64,000 nt of DNA from Polyangium jinanense (GTDB lineage: Bacteria > Myxococcota > Polyangia > Polyangiales > Polyangiaceae). The stretch spans positions 102,723 to 166,722 of the forward strand of contig NZ_JAGTJJ010000025.1 of assembly GCF_028435365.1 (NCBI RefSeq). Direction: 5' to 3'. Positions within the stretch are counted from its first letter, which is position 1. Each line of letters begins with the position of its first letter. Position numbers and translations under genes: made by a program. The notes beneath the pieces were generated by a model that ran no database searches, was not told where the DNA came from, and was given only the letters and a program-made list of their open reading frames with translations. Shown piece by piece: positions 15,653 to 24,620 of this stretch.

Positions 15653-18418
15653 ATGGCGCACCTCTCTCCCGCGATTCAGCACCTCCTCGCCCTTCCCGAT
15701 GCCGAGCGCCGCCTCGGGCCCTTCTTGCTCGTCGAGCAGCTCGGGCGGGGCGGCTTCGCGCCGGTGTGGCTGGCGCGGGAGATCTACGGCGCGACCGAGC
15801 TACGCACGGCCGCGGTGAAGCTGTTCGCAATCGGCACCCGCTCGGACGCGAGCGCCTCCGCGGCCGCGCTTCGCCGGCAGATCCTCGAGGAGGCGCGCTC
15901 CCTCTGCCAGGTCGAGCACCCGAGCGTCGTGCGCTTCTATTCGCTGCCCATCGACGAAACGCGCGGCGTCATGGGCCTCGCGATGGAGTACGTCGCAGGG
16001 TCGCCTCTCGCGCAGCGGATCGCAGCCGAAGGGCGCTTGCCGGTGCCGGAGGTCATCGCCATCGGGATCGCCCTCGCCTCGGCCCTCGCCGCGGTCCACC
16101 GCGCCGGGCTGGTCCACCGCGACGTGAAGCCCGCGAACGTGATCGAAGCGGCCGGCGTCCACAAGCTCATCGATTTCGGGATTGCCGCAACCGATGAGCG
16201 GAGCGCGCCGCGGACTCGATTCGAGTCGGGTCCCGCAGAGCTCCCCAGCCTGCCGCCGGAGACCACGCGCCTTCGAGGCTCGGCTGAGGACATCACCCGC
16301 CCGCTCGAGCTCGGCGATGGCGCGCCCCTCGGCGCGCTCGAGCGATACGGAACGATCGGGTACATCGATCCGGTGGTCTTCGCGACCGGCGCGGGAGCGA
16401 CGGCGGCGAGTGATCTGTACGCGCTCGGGGCGACGCTCTTCGAGTGCCTCACCGGGCGCCTTCCGGCACGTTCACCGGGTGGCCACGGCTTCTCGGACGC
16501 GGTGCTCGACGGCCGCCACCCCGCGCCGCCCGTCGGCGAGCTCGCGCCCGAGGTACCGGAGCCGCTCGCCCGCCTCGTCGACACCCTGCTCGCCCCGGAG
16601 CGGGCGGCGCGGCCTCGCTCGGCCGAGCAGACCGCGATCGAGCTTTTGCGGATCCAGGCCGAGCTCGCCGGCCCTTCGCGCGCGCTGCCCCCGGAGGACA
16701 TCGGCCCGTTCCGCGGCCTCGGGCGCTTCGGAGAGAAGGACCGCGACGTCTATTTCGGCCGATCGAGTGAGATCGCCGCGACGATCGAATCCGTGCGCAC
16801 GCGCGGACTCGTCGCGCTCGTGGGCCCCTCGGGCAGCGGGAAGAGCAGCCTCGCGCGAGCCGGGGTGCTGCCCCGGGTGGCCGAAGGCGCGCTCGGAGGC
16901 TGGCCGCGCGCATGGGACACCGTGATCACCGAGCCTGGCCACGATCCACGCGCGGCGATCGCCGCCGCGCTCAGCAGTTTCGTGCCATGCGCGGGCGCGC
17001 TCACGCCCGAGGCGCTCTCTCGGGCGCTCGTCACACGCGCTCGCGAGGCGGAGCGGGGCATCGTGCTCCTCGTCGATCAGCTCGACGAGCTCGTGACGCT
17101 CGCCGGAGGCCCGAGCCGAGCGTGGGCGATCGAGCTCCTCGGCCAGCTCGCCGAGCCGGCGCTGCCCGGGGTGCGGGTGATCGTCACCCTGCGGCGCGAT
17201 TTGCTCGATCCGCTCCTCGCGCTCGCGGGGCTGGGCAAGGCGCTGATCCGCGGCTCGGTCCTGCTCGAACCGATGACGGAGAGTGCCTGGGCAGCGGTGA
17301 TCGATCAGGGGCTTGGAGCGTACGGCTACGCGCTCGAGGACGAGGCGCTCCGGGAGGAGATCCTCGCCGACGTCCGCCGGATGAGCAGCGCGATGCCGCT
17401 CGTGCAGTTCGCGCTCACGGAGCTCTGGGATCGGCGGGATCGGGAGGCGATGCGAATCACGCGGGTAGGGGTCGCGGCGATCGGCGGGATCGCGGGCGCG
17501 CTCGAGCGGCATGCCGAGGCGACGCTCGCGGACCTCGGCGCGGAGGTTCGAGGGGCGGAGGCGGGCGCGCGGGCGCTTCTGCTCGCGCTGACGACGCCGC
17601 GGGGGACACGGGAGAACCGGAGCCGCCCCGAGCTCGAGCAGGCGGTGGGCCCCGGGGCGACGGAGGTGATCGCCGCCTTCGAGCAGGCGCGGCTCGTGGT
17701 CGCCAGCGCCGAAGGGCTGACGCTCGCGCACGAGGCGCTTCTCGCGCAGTGGGGGCGACTCCGGCGCTGGGTGGAGGAGGCGCGCGACGATCGGCTCCTC
17801 GCCGAGGAGCTCGAGCAGGACGCGACACGCTGGCGGGAGACCCCGGCGCTCGTTCCGCTGTGGAGCCGGCATCGCCTGGCTTTCGCGGAGGATGTGGTGC
17901 GGCGCGAGGCGGCGCGTCCCTCGGCGGACGCGCGGGCTTTCCTCGCTGCCGCGCGGCGGGCCGAACGACGAGCGCGGCTCGTGATCACGGGCGCGGCCCT
18001 CGCGGCGCTGGTGATGAGCGCGGGCGCGGGCGCGGCGTACGTGCGCGCCATCCGCGCCAAGGAAGCGGCGACGGAGCTGGCCCTTTCGGAGCAGACGAGA
18101 AGCCGGGAGCTGGCCGAGCAGCAAACGCGGGATCTGAGGGCGGCCCAGGACCGGATCGACAAGCTGATGGGCGAGCTCCGGGAGGCGCCGAGCCTGGCCA
18201 AGCTGCGCGAGCTGGAGCAACGGATGGTGGAGGCCAAGGCGCTGGGGGAGCCGCGCGAGAAGCCGATCGCGGCCGGGAGAGCGAGGCCGGCCGGGAGCGC
18301 GGAGACGTCCTTCGCGGCGCCGGCGAGCAGCGCGGCGCCCAGCGCGGCGCCGGCGGACACCGGGGCGGGAGAGGGGCTCACGGTGGAGACGGAGTGGGGC
18401 GCGGGCAAGAGCCGCTGA
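15653..18418 (+). CDS. Ser/Thr protein kinase fused to a novel STAND NTPase with TM and coiled coil
   Basis: 921 aa. The kinase domain is at about residues 20-320: the glycine-rich loop GRGGFAPVWLA, AAVKLF, VHRDVKPANVI and LIDFGIA are present, so it should be catalytic. It is followed by a P-loop domain of the nSTAND1 type (FRGLGRFGEKDRDVYFGR, then Walker A GPSGSGKSS near residue 390 and Walker B GIVLLVDQLDEL near 470). A single transmembrane helix lies at about 775-797 and is followed by a Glu/Arg coiled coil and a low-complexity Ala/Pro tail. Unlike many kinase-STAND proteins, there are no WD40 repeats at the C-terminus. Such proteins act as ATP-driven signalling switches, and some STAND NTPases act in anti-phage defence, but nothing here proves that role. 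Confidence 0.87.
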   Translation: MAHLSPAIQHLLALPDAERRLGPFLLVEQLGRGGFAPVWLAREIYGATELRTAAVKLFAIGTRSDASASAAALRRQILEEARSLCQVEHPSVVRFYSLPIDETRGVMGLAMEYVAGSPLAQRIAAEGRLPVPEVIAIGIALASALAAVHRAGLVHRDVKPANVIEAAGVHKLIDFGIAATDERSAPRTRFESGPAELPSLPPETTRLRGSAEDITRPLELGDGAPLGALERYGTIGYIDPVVFATGAGATAASDLYALGATLFECLTGRLPARSPGGHGFSDAVLDGRHPAPPVGELAPEVPEPLARLVDTLLAPERAARPRSAEQTAIELLRIQAELAGPSRALPPEDIGPFRGLGRFGEKDRDVYFGRSSEIAATIESVRTRGLVALVGPSGSGKSSLARAGVLPRVAEGALGGWPRAWDTVITEPGHDPRAAIAAALSSFVPCAGALTPEALSRALVTRAREAERGIVLLVDQLDELVTLAGGPSRAWAIELLGQLAEPALPGVRVIVTLRRDLLDPLLALAGLGKALIRGSVLLEPMTESAWAAVIDQGLGAYGYALEDEALREEILADVRRMSSAMPLVQFALTELWDRRDREAMRITRVGVAAIGGIAGALERHAEATLADLGAEVRGAEAGARALLLALTTPRGTRENRSRPELEQAVGPGATEVIAAFEQARLVVASAEGLTLAHEALLAQWGRLRRWVEEARDDRLLAEELEQDATRWRETPALVPLWSRHRLAFAEDVVRREAARPSADARAFLAAARRAERRARLVITGAALAALVMSAGAGAAYVRAIRAKEAATELALSEQTRSRELAEQQTRDLRAAQDRIDKLMGELREAPSLAKLRELEQRMVEAKALGEPREKPIAAGRARPAGSAETSFAAPASSAAPSAAPADTGAGEGLTVETEWGAGKSR

Positions 18419-18444
18419 TCGCATCGAGGGCCGAGGCTCTCCGC

Positions 18445-19740
18445 TCAGAAGGTATAGCGAGCCGAAAGGCTCGGCAGCACCACGAACAGCACCGGGCCGG
18501 CCAGGGTCTCGGGTCTGAAGGCGAAAAGGCCGTACCTCGGATCGGAGAACGTTCGATCTTCGGGCCACGCCGGGGGAGCGACGGCGAGCAGCATCATCGC
18601 CTCGACGCCCACCGCCAGCGAGAGGTGCTGCCCCACGCGCACGCCCACGCGCACCTCGGGATCGAGGTAGAGGAACCCGCCAAAGCTCGTCGCGCCGAAC
18701 GGAGCAGCGGCGTTGCTCTCCGCGTCGTTCGCAGTCCACGACCGGACATCGCTCATCCGTCCGACCATGGCCCCTGCGCCCAAGCGCAGATCGAGGAAAG
18801 GCTGCTTTCCGAGCCGTGTCCCCACCCAGATCCCCAGGAGCCCGCCGCTGAGCGTGAGGGTGTCGTCCACGGGCCCCACGGGAGCGCTCGGGGGCGGACG
18901 GAGGGGGGTGCGTCGCTCGGTGAGCGTTTGATGCCCAGCGAGGAACCCGGCGGACACGCCGATGTCCAGCGACGCCCCGATCGCGTAGCTGCCGCGCAAC
19001 ACACCGTACCCGCCGAGCGCGGGGGTGGCGTCGCAGCGCTCTGTGCAGCTCTCCATGATCTGGCCGCCAAACGAGGGCGCGATCAGCATCGCCCCCGCGA
19101 GCTCGATCCCGAAGCGTCGCGCCGGAGGAGCGGCGGGCAGGGCCGGTCCGGGCGCCGGGGGAGCCTCCGGCACGCGACGCTGCCTGGAAACCGTGATCCG
19201 CGTCGTCTCCCCCGCGACGACTTCGACGCGCGTCTCGAACGGCAGAAAGCCCTCCTGGAGCACGCGCACCAGGTGGCTGCCCGTCAGCACGCGGAACGGA
19301 CGTGGAGCGGGGAAGAAGCCCCGGTCGCGCCCATCGATCGCGATCTGCGCCCCTGGCTCGGCCCCCTCGACGGAGATCGCCCCGACCAACTTTGAGAGCT
19401 CCGCCGCCTCGCGCTCCGCCGCCTGCCTTTTTTCGGCGGGCAGATCTGGAAAATCGCGGAGCAGCGCCTCGACCTGCTCCAGCGCCTCGTCGTAGCGCCC
19501 GAGCTTTCGCAGACAGATGGCGGCGTTGTTGATCGCCTGCGGGGTCGGATAGAGCCGCGCCGAGGTCGAGAAGGCCGCGAGCGCATCCGACCACGCGCCC
19601 TTCTGGAGCAGCTCGACGCCCTGCTCGAACCGGGCGCGGGCCTCGTCCTCCACCTCCTCCCCGGCGGCGTGCGCGCGGGCAGCAAACGTCGTGAGCGAGG
19701 CGGCGAGAAAGAGCGCGAGCGATCGCAGGCAGCGCCTCAT
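18445..19740 (-). CDS. PEGA/TPR protein with outer-membrane-like C-terminal domain
   Basis: 431 aa. The signal peptide (MRRCLRSLALFLAASLTTFA, cleavage near AHA) is followed by TPR-like helices (residues about 30-110, AINNAAICLRKLGRYDEAL). A PEGA-like beta domain with IAIDGRDRG and GSHLVRVLQEGF follows at about 120-195, then a Pro linker. The last 210 residues are alternating Gly/aromatic strands that end in a terminal Phe (LSARYTF), as in outer-membrane beta-barrels. The start overlaps the stop of the upstream FHA-sigma54 gene by four bases (ATGA), so translation is coupled. Function unknown; it is probably an envelope protein made together with its regulator. Confidence 0.82.
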   Translation of the reverse strand: MRRCLRSLALFLAASLTTFAARAHAAGEEVEDEARARFEQGVELLQKGAWSDALAAFSTSARLYPTPQAINNAAICLRKLGRYDEALEQVEALLRDFPDLPAEKRQAAEREAAELSKLVGAISVEGAEPGAQIAIDGRDRGFFPAPRPFRVLTGSHLVRVLQEGFLPFETRVEVVAGETTRITVSRQRRVPEAPPAPGPALPAAPPARRFGIELAGAMLIAPSFGGQIMESCTERCDATPALGGYGVLRGSYAIGASLDIGVSAGFLAGHQTLTERRTPLRPPPSAPVGPVDDTLTLSGGLLGIWVGTRLGKQPFLDLRLGAGAMVGRMSDVRSWTANDAESNAAAPFGATSFGGFLYLDPEVRVGVRVGQHLSLAVGVEAMMLLAVAPPAWPEDRTFSDPRYGLFAFRPETLAGPVLFVVLPSLSARYTF

Positions 19741-21137
19741 GTCCGCTTCCGTGGACGCGGCAGCCCGTAGGCCTCGATCTTCGCGATCAGCGTCTGCCGC
19801 GAGATGCCGAGCCGCGCCGCCGCCTGCGTCTGGTTCCCCGCGCAGGCCTCCAGCGCCGCGATGATCCGCTCTCGCTCGTCCGCTCGCGCCGCCGCGGGAC
19901 GCGACGGAGGAGCGGGCAGGCTCGATGGCGGCGCGACCTCGCTCGTGATCGCCATCGGCGCCTTGACACCACTGGCTTGCAACCGGGAGGGCAGGTGCTC
20001 CGGCCGCAGCGTCTCCCCCGGACAGAGGACCACCGCGCGCTCGATCGTGTTGCGCAGTTCCCGGATGTTCCCCGGCCACGCGTAGCGCTCGAGCTGCGCC
20101 AGCGCCTCGCCCGACAGCGCCGGCACCCGGGGTCGATCGAGCTGCGCGCATGCCCGCTCGACGAACGTCCGCGCCAGCGCCGCGATCTCCTCGGCGCGCT
20201 CGCGGAGCGGCGGGATCGTGAGCGTGATCCCGTTGAGCCGGAAGAAGAGATCCTGCCGGAACGCCCCGCGCGCCGCCTCGGCCTCCAGATCGCGGTTGGT
20301 GGCCGCGATGAAGCGCACGTCGACCGGGCGCGGGTTGCGACCGCCCACGCGGAGCACCTGCCGCTCCTCCAGGACCCGCAGGAGCTTCACCTGCATGGTC
20401 ATGGGCAGCTCGCCCACTTCGTCCAGGAACACGGTACCGCCGTCGGCCGCCTCGAACAGCCCTGGCTGTGCCTGGAGCGCGCCGGTGAACGCGCCCTTCT
20501 CGTGACCGAAGAGCTCGCTCTCGAGGAGCGACTCCGAGAGCGCCGCGCAGTTGAGCCCCACGAAAGGTTTTTTCGCGCGCGGGGAGCGCTGGTGGACGGC
20601 CCGGGTGAGCACCTCCTTCCCCACGCCCGTCTCCCCGAGGACGAGCACGCTGAGGTAGCTCCGGGCGGCGAGTGTGGCCTGCGCGTAGAGCGCGCGCATC
20701 GCGGGGTGGTGAACCACGACCCCGGGCGCGAGCCCGTCGCCCTCCGGGAGCGGCTCGTCCGGCGGGGCCGCGCGGCGAATCACCGTCATCACGGAGCCGA
20801 ACGTGAGGGTGTCGCCGGGGGTGACTTCCCTCTTCCACGCGGCGATCTGGATCAGCCCCTGGGTCGAGCCGTCCTCCGGCGTCCTTCGTGAGTCGCGCAG
20901 GCTGGTGCCGTTGGCGCTGCCGAGATCCTCGACCGAAAGCCCGGGGCCGAGGTGGAGGACCGCGTGCCGGCGCGAGACGGAGGGGTGATCGATGCGAACG
21001 TCGTTGCCTTCGGCCCGACCGATGGTGACCCGGCCGCTCGGGGGCAATGGGTGGGCCAGAACGGCGTCGCCGGCGAAGATGACGAGCTCGAGCGCCTCTC
21101 CGCGCGGCGCCTTTCCTGCGCTCGGGTCTGGTTGCAC
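19737..21137 (-). CDS. FHA domain sigma54-dependent activator (NtrC family)
   Basis: 466 aa from a GTG at 21137. An FHA domain fills about residues 15-110: GRVTIGRAEGNDVRI, HPSVSRRHAVL and LGSANGTSL are the classic phosphothreonine-binding core. The AAA+ domain shows GETGVGKE, an intact GAFTGA loop, GTVFLDEVGEL, RLNGITLTIPPLRER and a WPGNIRELRN block. One Fis-type HTH (GNQTQAAARLGISRQTL) ends the protein. By family precedent the FHA part binds a phosphorylated partner, so one of the nearby Ser/Thr kinases is a candidate activator. Its stop overlaps the PEGA gene start, making the pair an operon. Confidence 0.93.
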   Translation of the reverse strand: MQPDPSAGKAPRGEALELVIFAGDAVLAHPLPPSGRVTIGRAEGNDVRIDHPSVSRRHAVLHLGPGLSVEDLGSANGTSLRDSRRTPEDGSTQGLIQIAAWKREVTPGDTLTFGSVMTVIRRAAPPDEPLPEGDGLAPGVVVHHPAMRALYAQATLAARSYLSVLVLGETGVGKEVLTRAVHQRSPRAKKPFVGLNCAALSESLLESELFGHEKGAFTGALQAQPGLFEAADGGTVFLDEVGELPMTMQVKLLRVLEERQVLRVGGRNPRPVDVRFIAATNRDLEAEAARGAFRQDLFFRLNGITLTIPPLRERAEEIAALARTFVERACAQLDRPRVPALSGEALAQLERYAWPGNIRELRNTIERAVVLCPGETLRPEHLPSRLQASGVKAPMAITSEVAPPSSLPAPPSRPAAARADERERIIAALEACAGNQTQAAARLGISRQTLIAKIEAYGLPRPRKRT

Positions 21138-21259
21138 GGCGCGATGCTACACCGACCGCGCCGCGTCCCACCTCGCGGCCGCCCTGGTCGATTCAAAAAG
21201 CAAGAGAACGACGCGCCGGCGTGAGATGACACACGCCACCCCAAGACCAGACGCTCGGG

Positions 21260-21300
21260 TTTACAATCTGCCGGGGAGGTCCCTTTACAAACTGTAAAGG
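21260..21300. promoter_or_regulatory. TTTACA-type inverted repeat with extra half-site
   Basis: CCTTTACA-AAC-TGTAAAGG (21282-21300) is a perfect 8-bp inverted repeat with a 3-base spacer. A further TTTACAA half-site starts at 21260, 24 bp earlier. It stands out as AT-rich in a GC-rich region and lies 123 bp upstream of the leftward FHA activator and 262 bp upstream of the rightward lectin-toxin gene. The shape fits a dimeric repressor or activator site; the binding protein is unknown. The rest of the 21138-21561 gap holds no gene I can support. Confidence 0.5.
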
Positions 21301-21492
21301 ACGACGACTTGTCAAGCCGCCGCGCCTCCCGCCGCCGGCCCACCTGCGCCTGGATACGGTCGGTTCCCCGCGGCAAGCGCGGGGATCCATCGTTGGCCCG
21401 CGCCGTGCAATGGCCCTTCGCAGCACACGACGCCACGTCGCGAAGCCTGAAGCTTCGCCCCCGACGCGGCTCGAACAGCGCTTTTCGCCGCC

Positions 21493-21513
21493 CACCGTCG
21501 CGGAGCGACGGTG
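21493..21513 (+). promoter_or_regulatory. Perfect 9-bp stem hairpin in the leader of the lectin-toxin gene
   Basis: CACCGTCGC (21493-21501) pairs with GCGACGGTG (21505-21513) around the loop GGA. It ends 48 bp before the ATG at 21562. It could affect mRNA stability or translation of the toxin, or act as a terminator for upstream transcription; no T tract follows. Confidence 0.4.
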
Positions 21514-21561
21514 TCGCGCTTGGTTCAACCCCTCGGCTTACCCGCACACGAGACAACCCCC

Positions 21562-23679
21562 ATGAAGCTCTCTCCCTCGACGGTCCTCGCCTCCTCGGCT
21601 CCCAAGGCCAGCGCGCCTCTCGCGATCGAAATGGCTCTCCCGCGCAGGACGCGGCAAAGAATGCTGGGCAGCCTGGTGGCCCTCGCCAGCGCCTTCGTGC
21701 TGACGGGATGCGTGGTCGAGTCCGACCACGACCTCGGCGAAAACGAAGATATCGAGTCCACGGAGCAGGGGCTTTCCGCGAGCACGAGCGCCAGCGCGCC
21801 GATCCTCGCCAAGCACAGCAACATGTGCCTGGACGCCTGGAACGCGAACACGAATGACGGCGGAGAGGTCAGGCAGGGAAACTGCAACGGCGGCACCAAC
21901 CAGAAGCTCCGCCTCGTCCCGGTGGGCGACTCCTATTACAACGTGGTCTTCGAGCACAGCGGCAAGTGCCTGGACGTCCCCCATGGGTACACCTCGGACG
22001 GCACCGGGATCCAGCAACATGCCTGCAACGGCGGCGAAAACCAGAAGTTCAAGGTCGTGGACAACTACGACGGGTACCACTGGCTCGTGGCCAAGCACAG
22101 CGGCAAGTGCGTCGACGTCGGCGGCGGGAGCATGGATAACGGCGCTGGGATCTACCAATACTCCTGCCATAACGGCGACAACCAGAAGTTCAAGCTGCAA
22201 GGCCGCAGGTTCTACAACATCAAGCCCGTCAACAGCGGTCTGTGCTTCGACGTCAACGGCGCGAGCCTGGCGAGCGGCGCGACGATCATGCAGGGCAACT
22301 GCCACGGCGGGGACAACCAGCGCTTCGAGCTCTACGCCAAATCGAACGGGTATTACACGATCGTCAACAAGAACAGCGGCAAGTGCGTCGACGTCTACTA
22401 CGCGAGCACGGCGGACGGCGCCGACGTGAAACAGTCGGAGTGCAACGGCGGCGACAACCAGCTTTTCCAGGCCGTCGACCTCGGCAGCAAGAAATACAAC
22501 CTCGTGGCCAAGCACAGCGGCAAATGCCTCGACGTCTGGCTGGCGAGCACCGCCAACGCGGCGCCCATCAAGCAGTCGGCTTGCAACGGCGGCGAAAACC
22601 AGCAGTTCACGCTGGACGAGCTCGAGGTACCGGAGGGAACCCCCTCCACCCATCCGGTCATCGACAGCTACTCGGGCGAGGAGTACGCGTATGAGGATCT
22701 CGCAACGCTCAAGCATGCCGTCGCCCACGATCCGACCATCACCTACAACCTCGCCATGCTGGCGCACATGCTCGGCTTCGCCTGGGCCGGCGGGACGCAG
22801 GGCACCGCTGTCGGGCAGGGCTTCGACGTGAGCCCCTCCGGCGACGGCTACGTGCTTCAGGCTCGCTATAACCCGTCCGACCCCTACGCCGGCGGCTACA
22901 GGTCGAACGAGCGACTCAAGATCACGCTGTCGGACTTCGGGACCACCCTCAACCCTGCGACCTTCGTCTACGGGCCGGTCGAAATCACGGGTACAGATCA
23001 AATCACCAGCGGCAACGTGACCCTTGTCAATGAGACCGATGAGGTGACGAGCATCGGCAAGGAACTCGAATACAAGCTGACGACGACGACCTCGCACTCC
23101 GCAGACGTCAGCTTCACCGAAAGCTTCTCTCTCGCGATCGAGAACGAGGCCAAGATCCCGTTCCTCGGCGAGAGCAGCGTGAAGACCGAGTTCGGCTTCG
23201 AGTCGTCCCAGGCGTACAACGAGGGGACATCCGAGGAGGAGACGGTGACGCTCACAGATGTGTTCGCGGCACCGGTCCCGCCGCATAGCTCGGTGTTGAT
23301 CACCTTGATGGTGAACAGGACCAAGTCGCAGATCTCCTACACCGCATCCGCAGGCGTCACGTTCACCGTCTCGTTCACGGGCTTCCTGCGCACCAGCGAC
23401 AACGCGCGCAGCGACCACCCGACCGATCGGCCGACCATCACGGCGACGTTCGGTAACAAGGCCGCCGGTAAGTCCGGGTTCGAGGACATCCTCGACCAGT
23501 ACGACCACCGCCAGATTGAGGGCTACTCCTCGTGGGACTGGAACTGGGCCACGACCACCTACGGCGCCGCGATGCGCGATGTGATGCGCTTCAACCGGGG
23601 CAGCATCGGCACCACGACGAGCGGGAAGTTCAAACAGGTGAGGGGGATCAGCACCTACATTACCGCCACTCCTCTCTGA
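21562..23679 (+). CDS. Secreted ricin-type lectin / aerolysin (ETX-MTX2) pore-forming toxin-like lipoprotein
   Basis: 705 aa. A lipoprotein-type signal (MLGSLVALASAFVLTGC) lies about 33 residues from the chosen start; an ATG at 21631 would give a shorter n-region. After an acidic spacer, six 45-residue beta-trefoil repeats follow (residues about 75-345). Each has a CLDV/CVDV block and a closing NQxF or NQKL element (QxW-like), giving two ricin-B-like carbohydrate-binding units. A linker domain follows. The last 250 residues match the ETX/MTX2 aerolysin pattern: long Ser/Thr-rich strands (EYKLTTTTSHSADVSFTES), an amphipathic insertion loop (IENEAKIPFLGESS), and PPHSSVLITLMVNRTKSQI. Such proteins bind glycans and insert a beta-barrel into target membranes. 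Upstream DNA has an inverted repeat and a hairpin. Confidence 0.85.
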   Translation: MKLSPSTVLASSAPKASAPLAIEMALPRRTRQRMLGSLVALASAFVLTGCVVESDHDLGENEDIESTEQGLSASTSASAPILAKHSNMCLDAWNANTNDGGEVRQGNCNGGTNQKLRLVPVGDSYYNVVFEHSGKCLDVPHGYTSDGTGIQQHACNGGENQKFKVVDNYDGYHWLVAKHSGKCVDVGGGSMDNGAGIYQYSCHNGDNQKFKLQGRRFYNIKPVNSGLCFDVNGASLASGATIMQGNCHGGDNQRFELYAKSNGYYTIVNKNSGKCVDVYYASTADGADVKQSECNGGDNQLFQAVDLGSKKYNLVAKHSGKCLDVWLASTANAAPIKQSACNGGENQQFTLDELEVPEGTPSTHPVIDSYSGEEYAYEDLATLKHAVAHDPTITYNLAMLAHMLGFAWAGGTQGTAVGQGFDVSPSGDGYVLQARYNPSDPYAGGYRSNERLKITLSDFGTTLNPATFVYGPVEITGTDQITSGNVTLVNETDEVTSIGKELEYKLTTTTSHSADVSFTESFSLAIENEAKIPFLGESSVKTEFGFESSQAYNEGTSEEETVTLTDVFAAPVPPHSSVLITLMVNRTKSQISYTASAGVTFTVSFTGFLRTSDNARSDHPTDRPTITATFGNKAAGKSGFEDILDQYDHRQIEGYSSWDWNWATTTYGAAMRDVMRFNRGSIGTTTSGKFKQVRGISTYITATPL

Positions 23680-23693
23680 GGGTCGCCACCGTC

Positions 23694-23727
23694 GGGCTCG
23701 CACAGGCACAGGCGCCTGCGCGAGCCC
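23694..23727 (+). terminator. Strong hairpin after the lectin-toxin gene
   Basis: GGGCTCGCACAGGC (23694-23707) pairs with GCCTGCGCGAGCCC (23714-23727) in 13 of 14 positions, over a 6-base loop, 14 bp after the toxin stop codon. It is followed by GGTCCTCC with no clear T tract. The rest of the gap to 23848 is ordinary upstream DNA of the next gene. Confidence 0.65.
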
Positions 23728-23848
23728 GGTCCTCCGCGGCCCAACGGCCCGCCGCACACCTCCCTTGACGCTAGAGCGTGCCCAGCCGTACTGTCCTCCG
23801 CAACTCCCCACCCGCTACCTCGCGCTCTGGGGAGAGAGGACCTACGAA

Positions 23849-24562
23849 ATGCAATTACCCGACGTGAACGCGGCGAGCGACGTATACGAAAAACACACCG
23901 ACCATTTCCAAGGCGCGGCCGAGGGGTGGGCGGATGCCGAGACGCTGACGGATGCGCAACGCGCGGCCATCGTCGAGGCCGGCGCTGTGGTCAGCTCCGC
24001 CGCGGATGTGCTGGCCGGCGCCGTCGTCGTGGAGCGTGCCGCCCGAAGGGCCGCGACCAAGCTCCGCGCGCGTTATGGCATCCGTGATGTCATTCTCGAC
24101 CTGCGCATCATGGCCGTGAGCGACGCGCTCATGAACGGCCCTGCCATGCGGAGCCGCAGCAATCCGATCTACAAGCACGTCTTTCAGGAGGGCAGCGCCG
24201 GGGAAATCACCGAGGCCAAGCTCCGCGAGGAGCCCGAGCTCGCCGAGCGGATCCTGGAGCGGTTCGCCGGGGTCGAGGACTTCCCGGCGAAGGCCGCCGC
24301 CCAGGCCGGCCTCAAGGAAGCGCTCGAAAAGAGCTTTACGATTCGCGACGCGCTCGACGCCGCCGAAATGGCGCAGAACAAAGCCGGCGATTCCGAGATC
24401 CAGGGCCGGCTCGCGGTCCGCGCGGCGCTAGAAAAGGCGTACGGTATGCTCCGCGCCGCGTTCCCGGGGCAACGCAAGCTCGTCGAGTCGTTCTTCTTGC
24501 GGCGCGAGCGGAGCGCCAAGAAGGGCGCCGGCGAGAGCGGCGGCGAGGGCGACGAGGGCTGA
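23849..24562 (+). CDS. Hypothetical alpha-helical protein
   Basis: 237 aa. The ATG at 23849 is preferred because GAGAGG precedes it; the frame stays open further upstream. There is no signal peptide. The sequence is rich in Ala, Glu, Lys and Arg and is predicted to be nearly all helical, with a short Gly/Glu tail (KKGAGESGGEGDEG). No known motif is visible. It lies 169 bp downstream of the lectin-toxin gene on the same strand, separated by a strong hairpin, so it probably has its own promoter. I have no functional call. Confidence 0.62.
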   Translation: MQLPDVNAASDVYEKHTDHFQGAAEGWADAETLTDAQRAAIVEAGAVVSSAADVLAGAVVVERAARRAATKLRARYGIRDVILDLRIMAVSDALMNGPAMRSRSNPIYKHVFQEGSAGEITEAKLREEPELAERILERFAGVEDFPAKAAAQAGLKEALEKSFTIRDALDAAEMAQNKAGDSEIQGRLAVRAALEKAYGMLRAAFPGQRKLVESFFLRRERSAKKGAGESGGEGDEG

Positions 24563-24620
24563 ACGCCGAAACGTCGCTTTTGTCGCTGGCAAATTCCGCC
24601 CCGAGATCGGGTTCCCGTCT

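Noticed and set aside
16472..19594. 1040-codon open frame on the minus strand
   Set aside because: Runs across the kinase-STAND gene in antisense and then out of frame through the PEGA gene; no domain.
21538..23811. 757-codon open frame opposite the lectin-toxin gene
   Set aside because: Internal repeats are only the mirror of the trefoil repeats; no signal peptide or motif.
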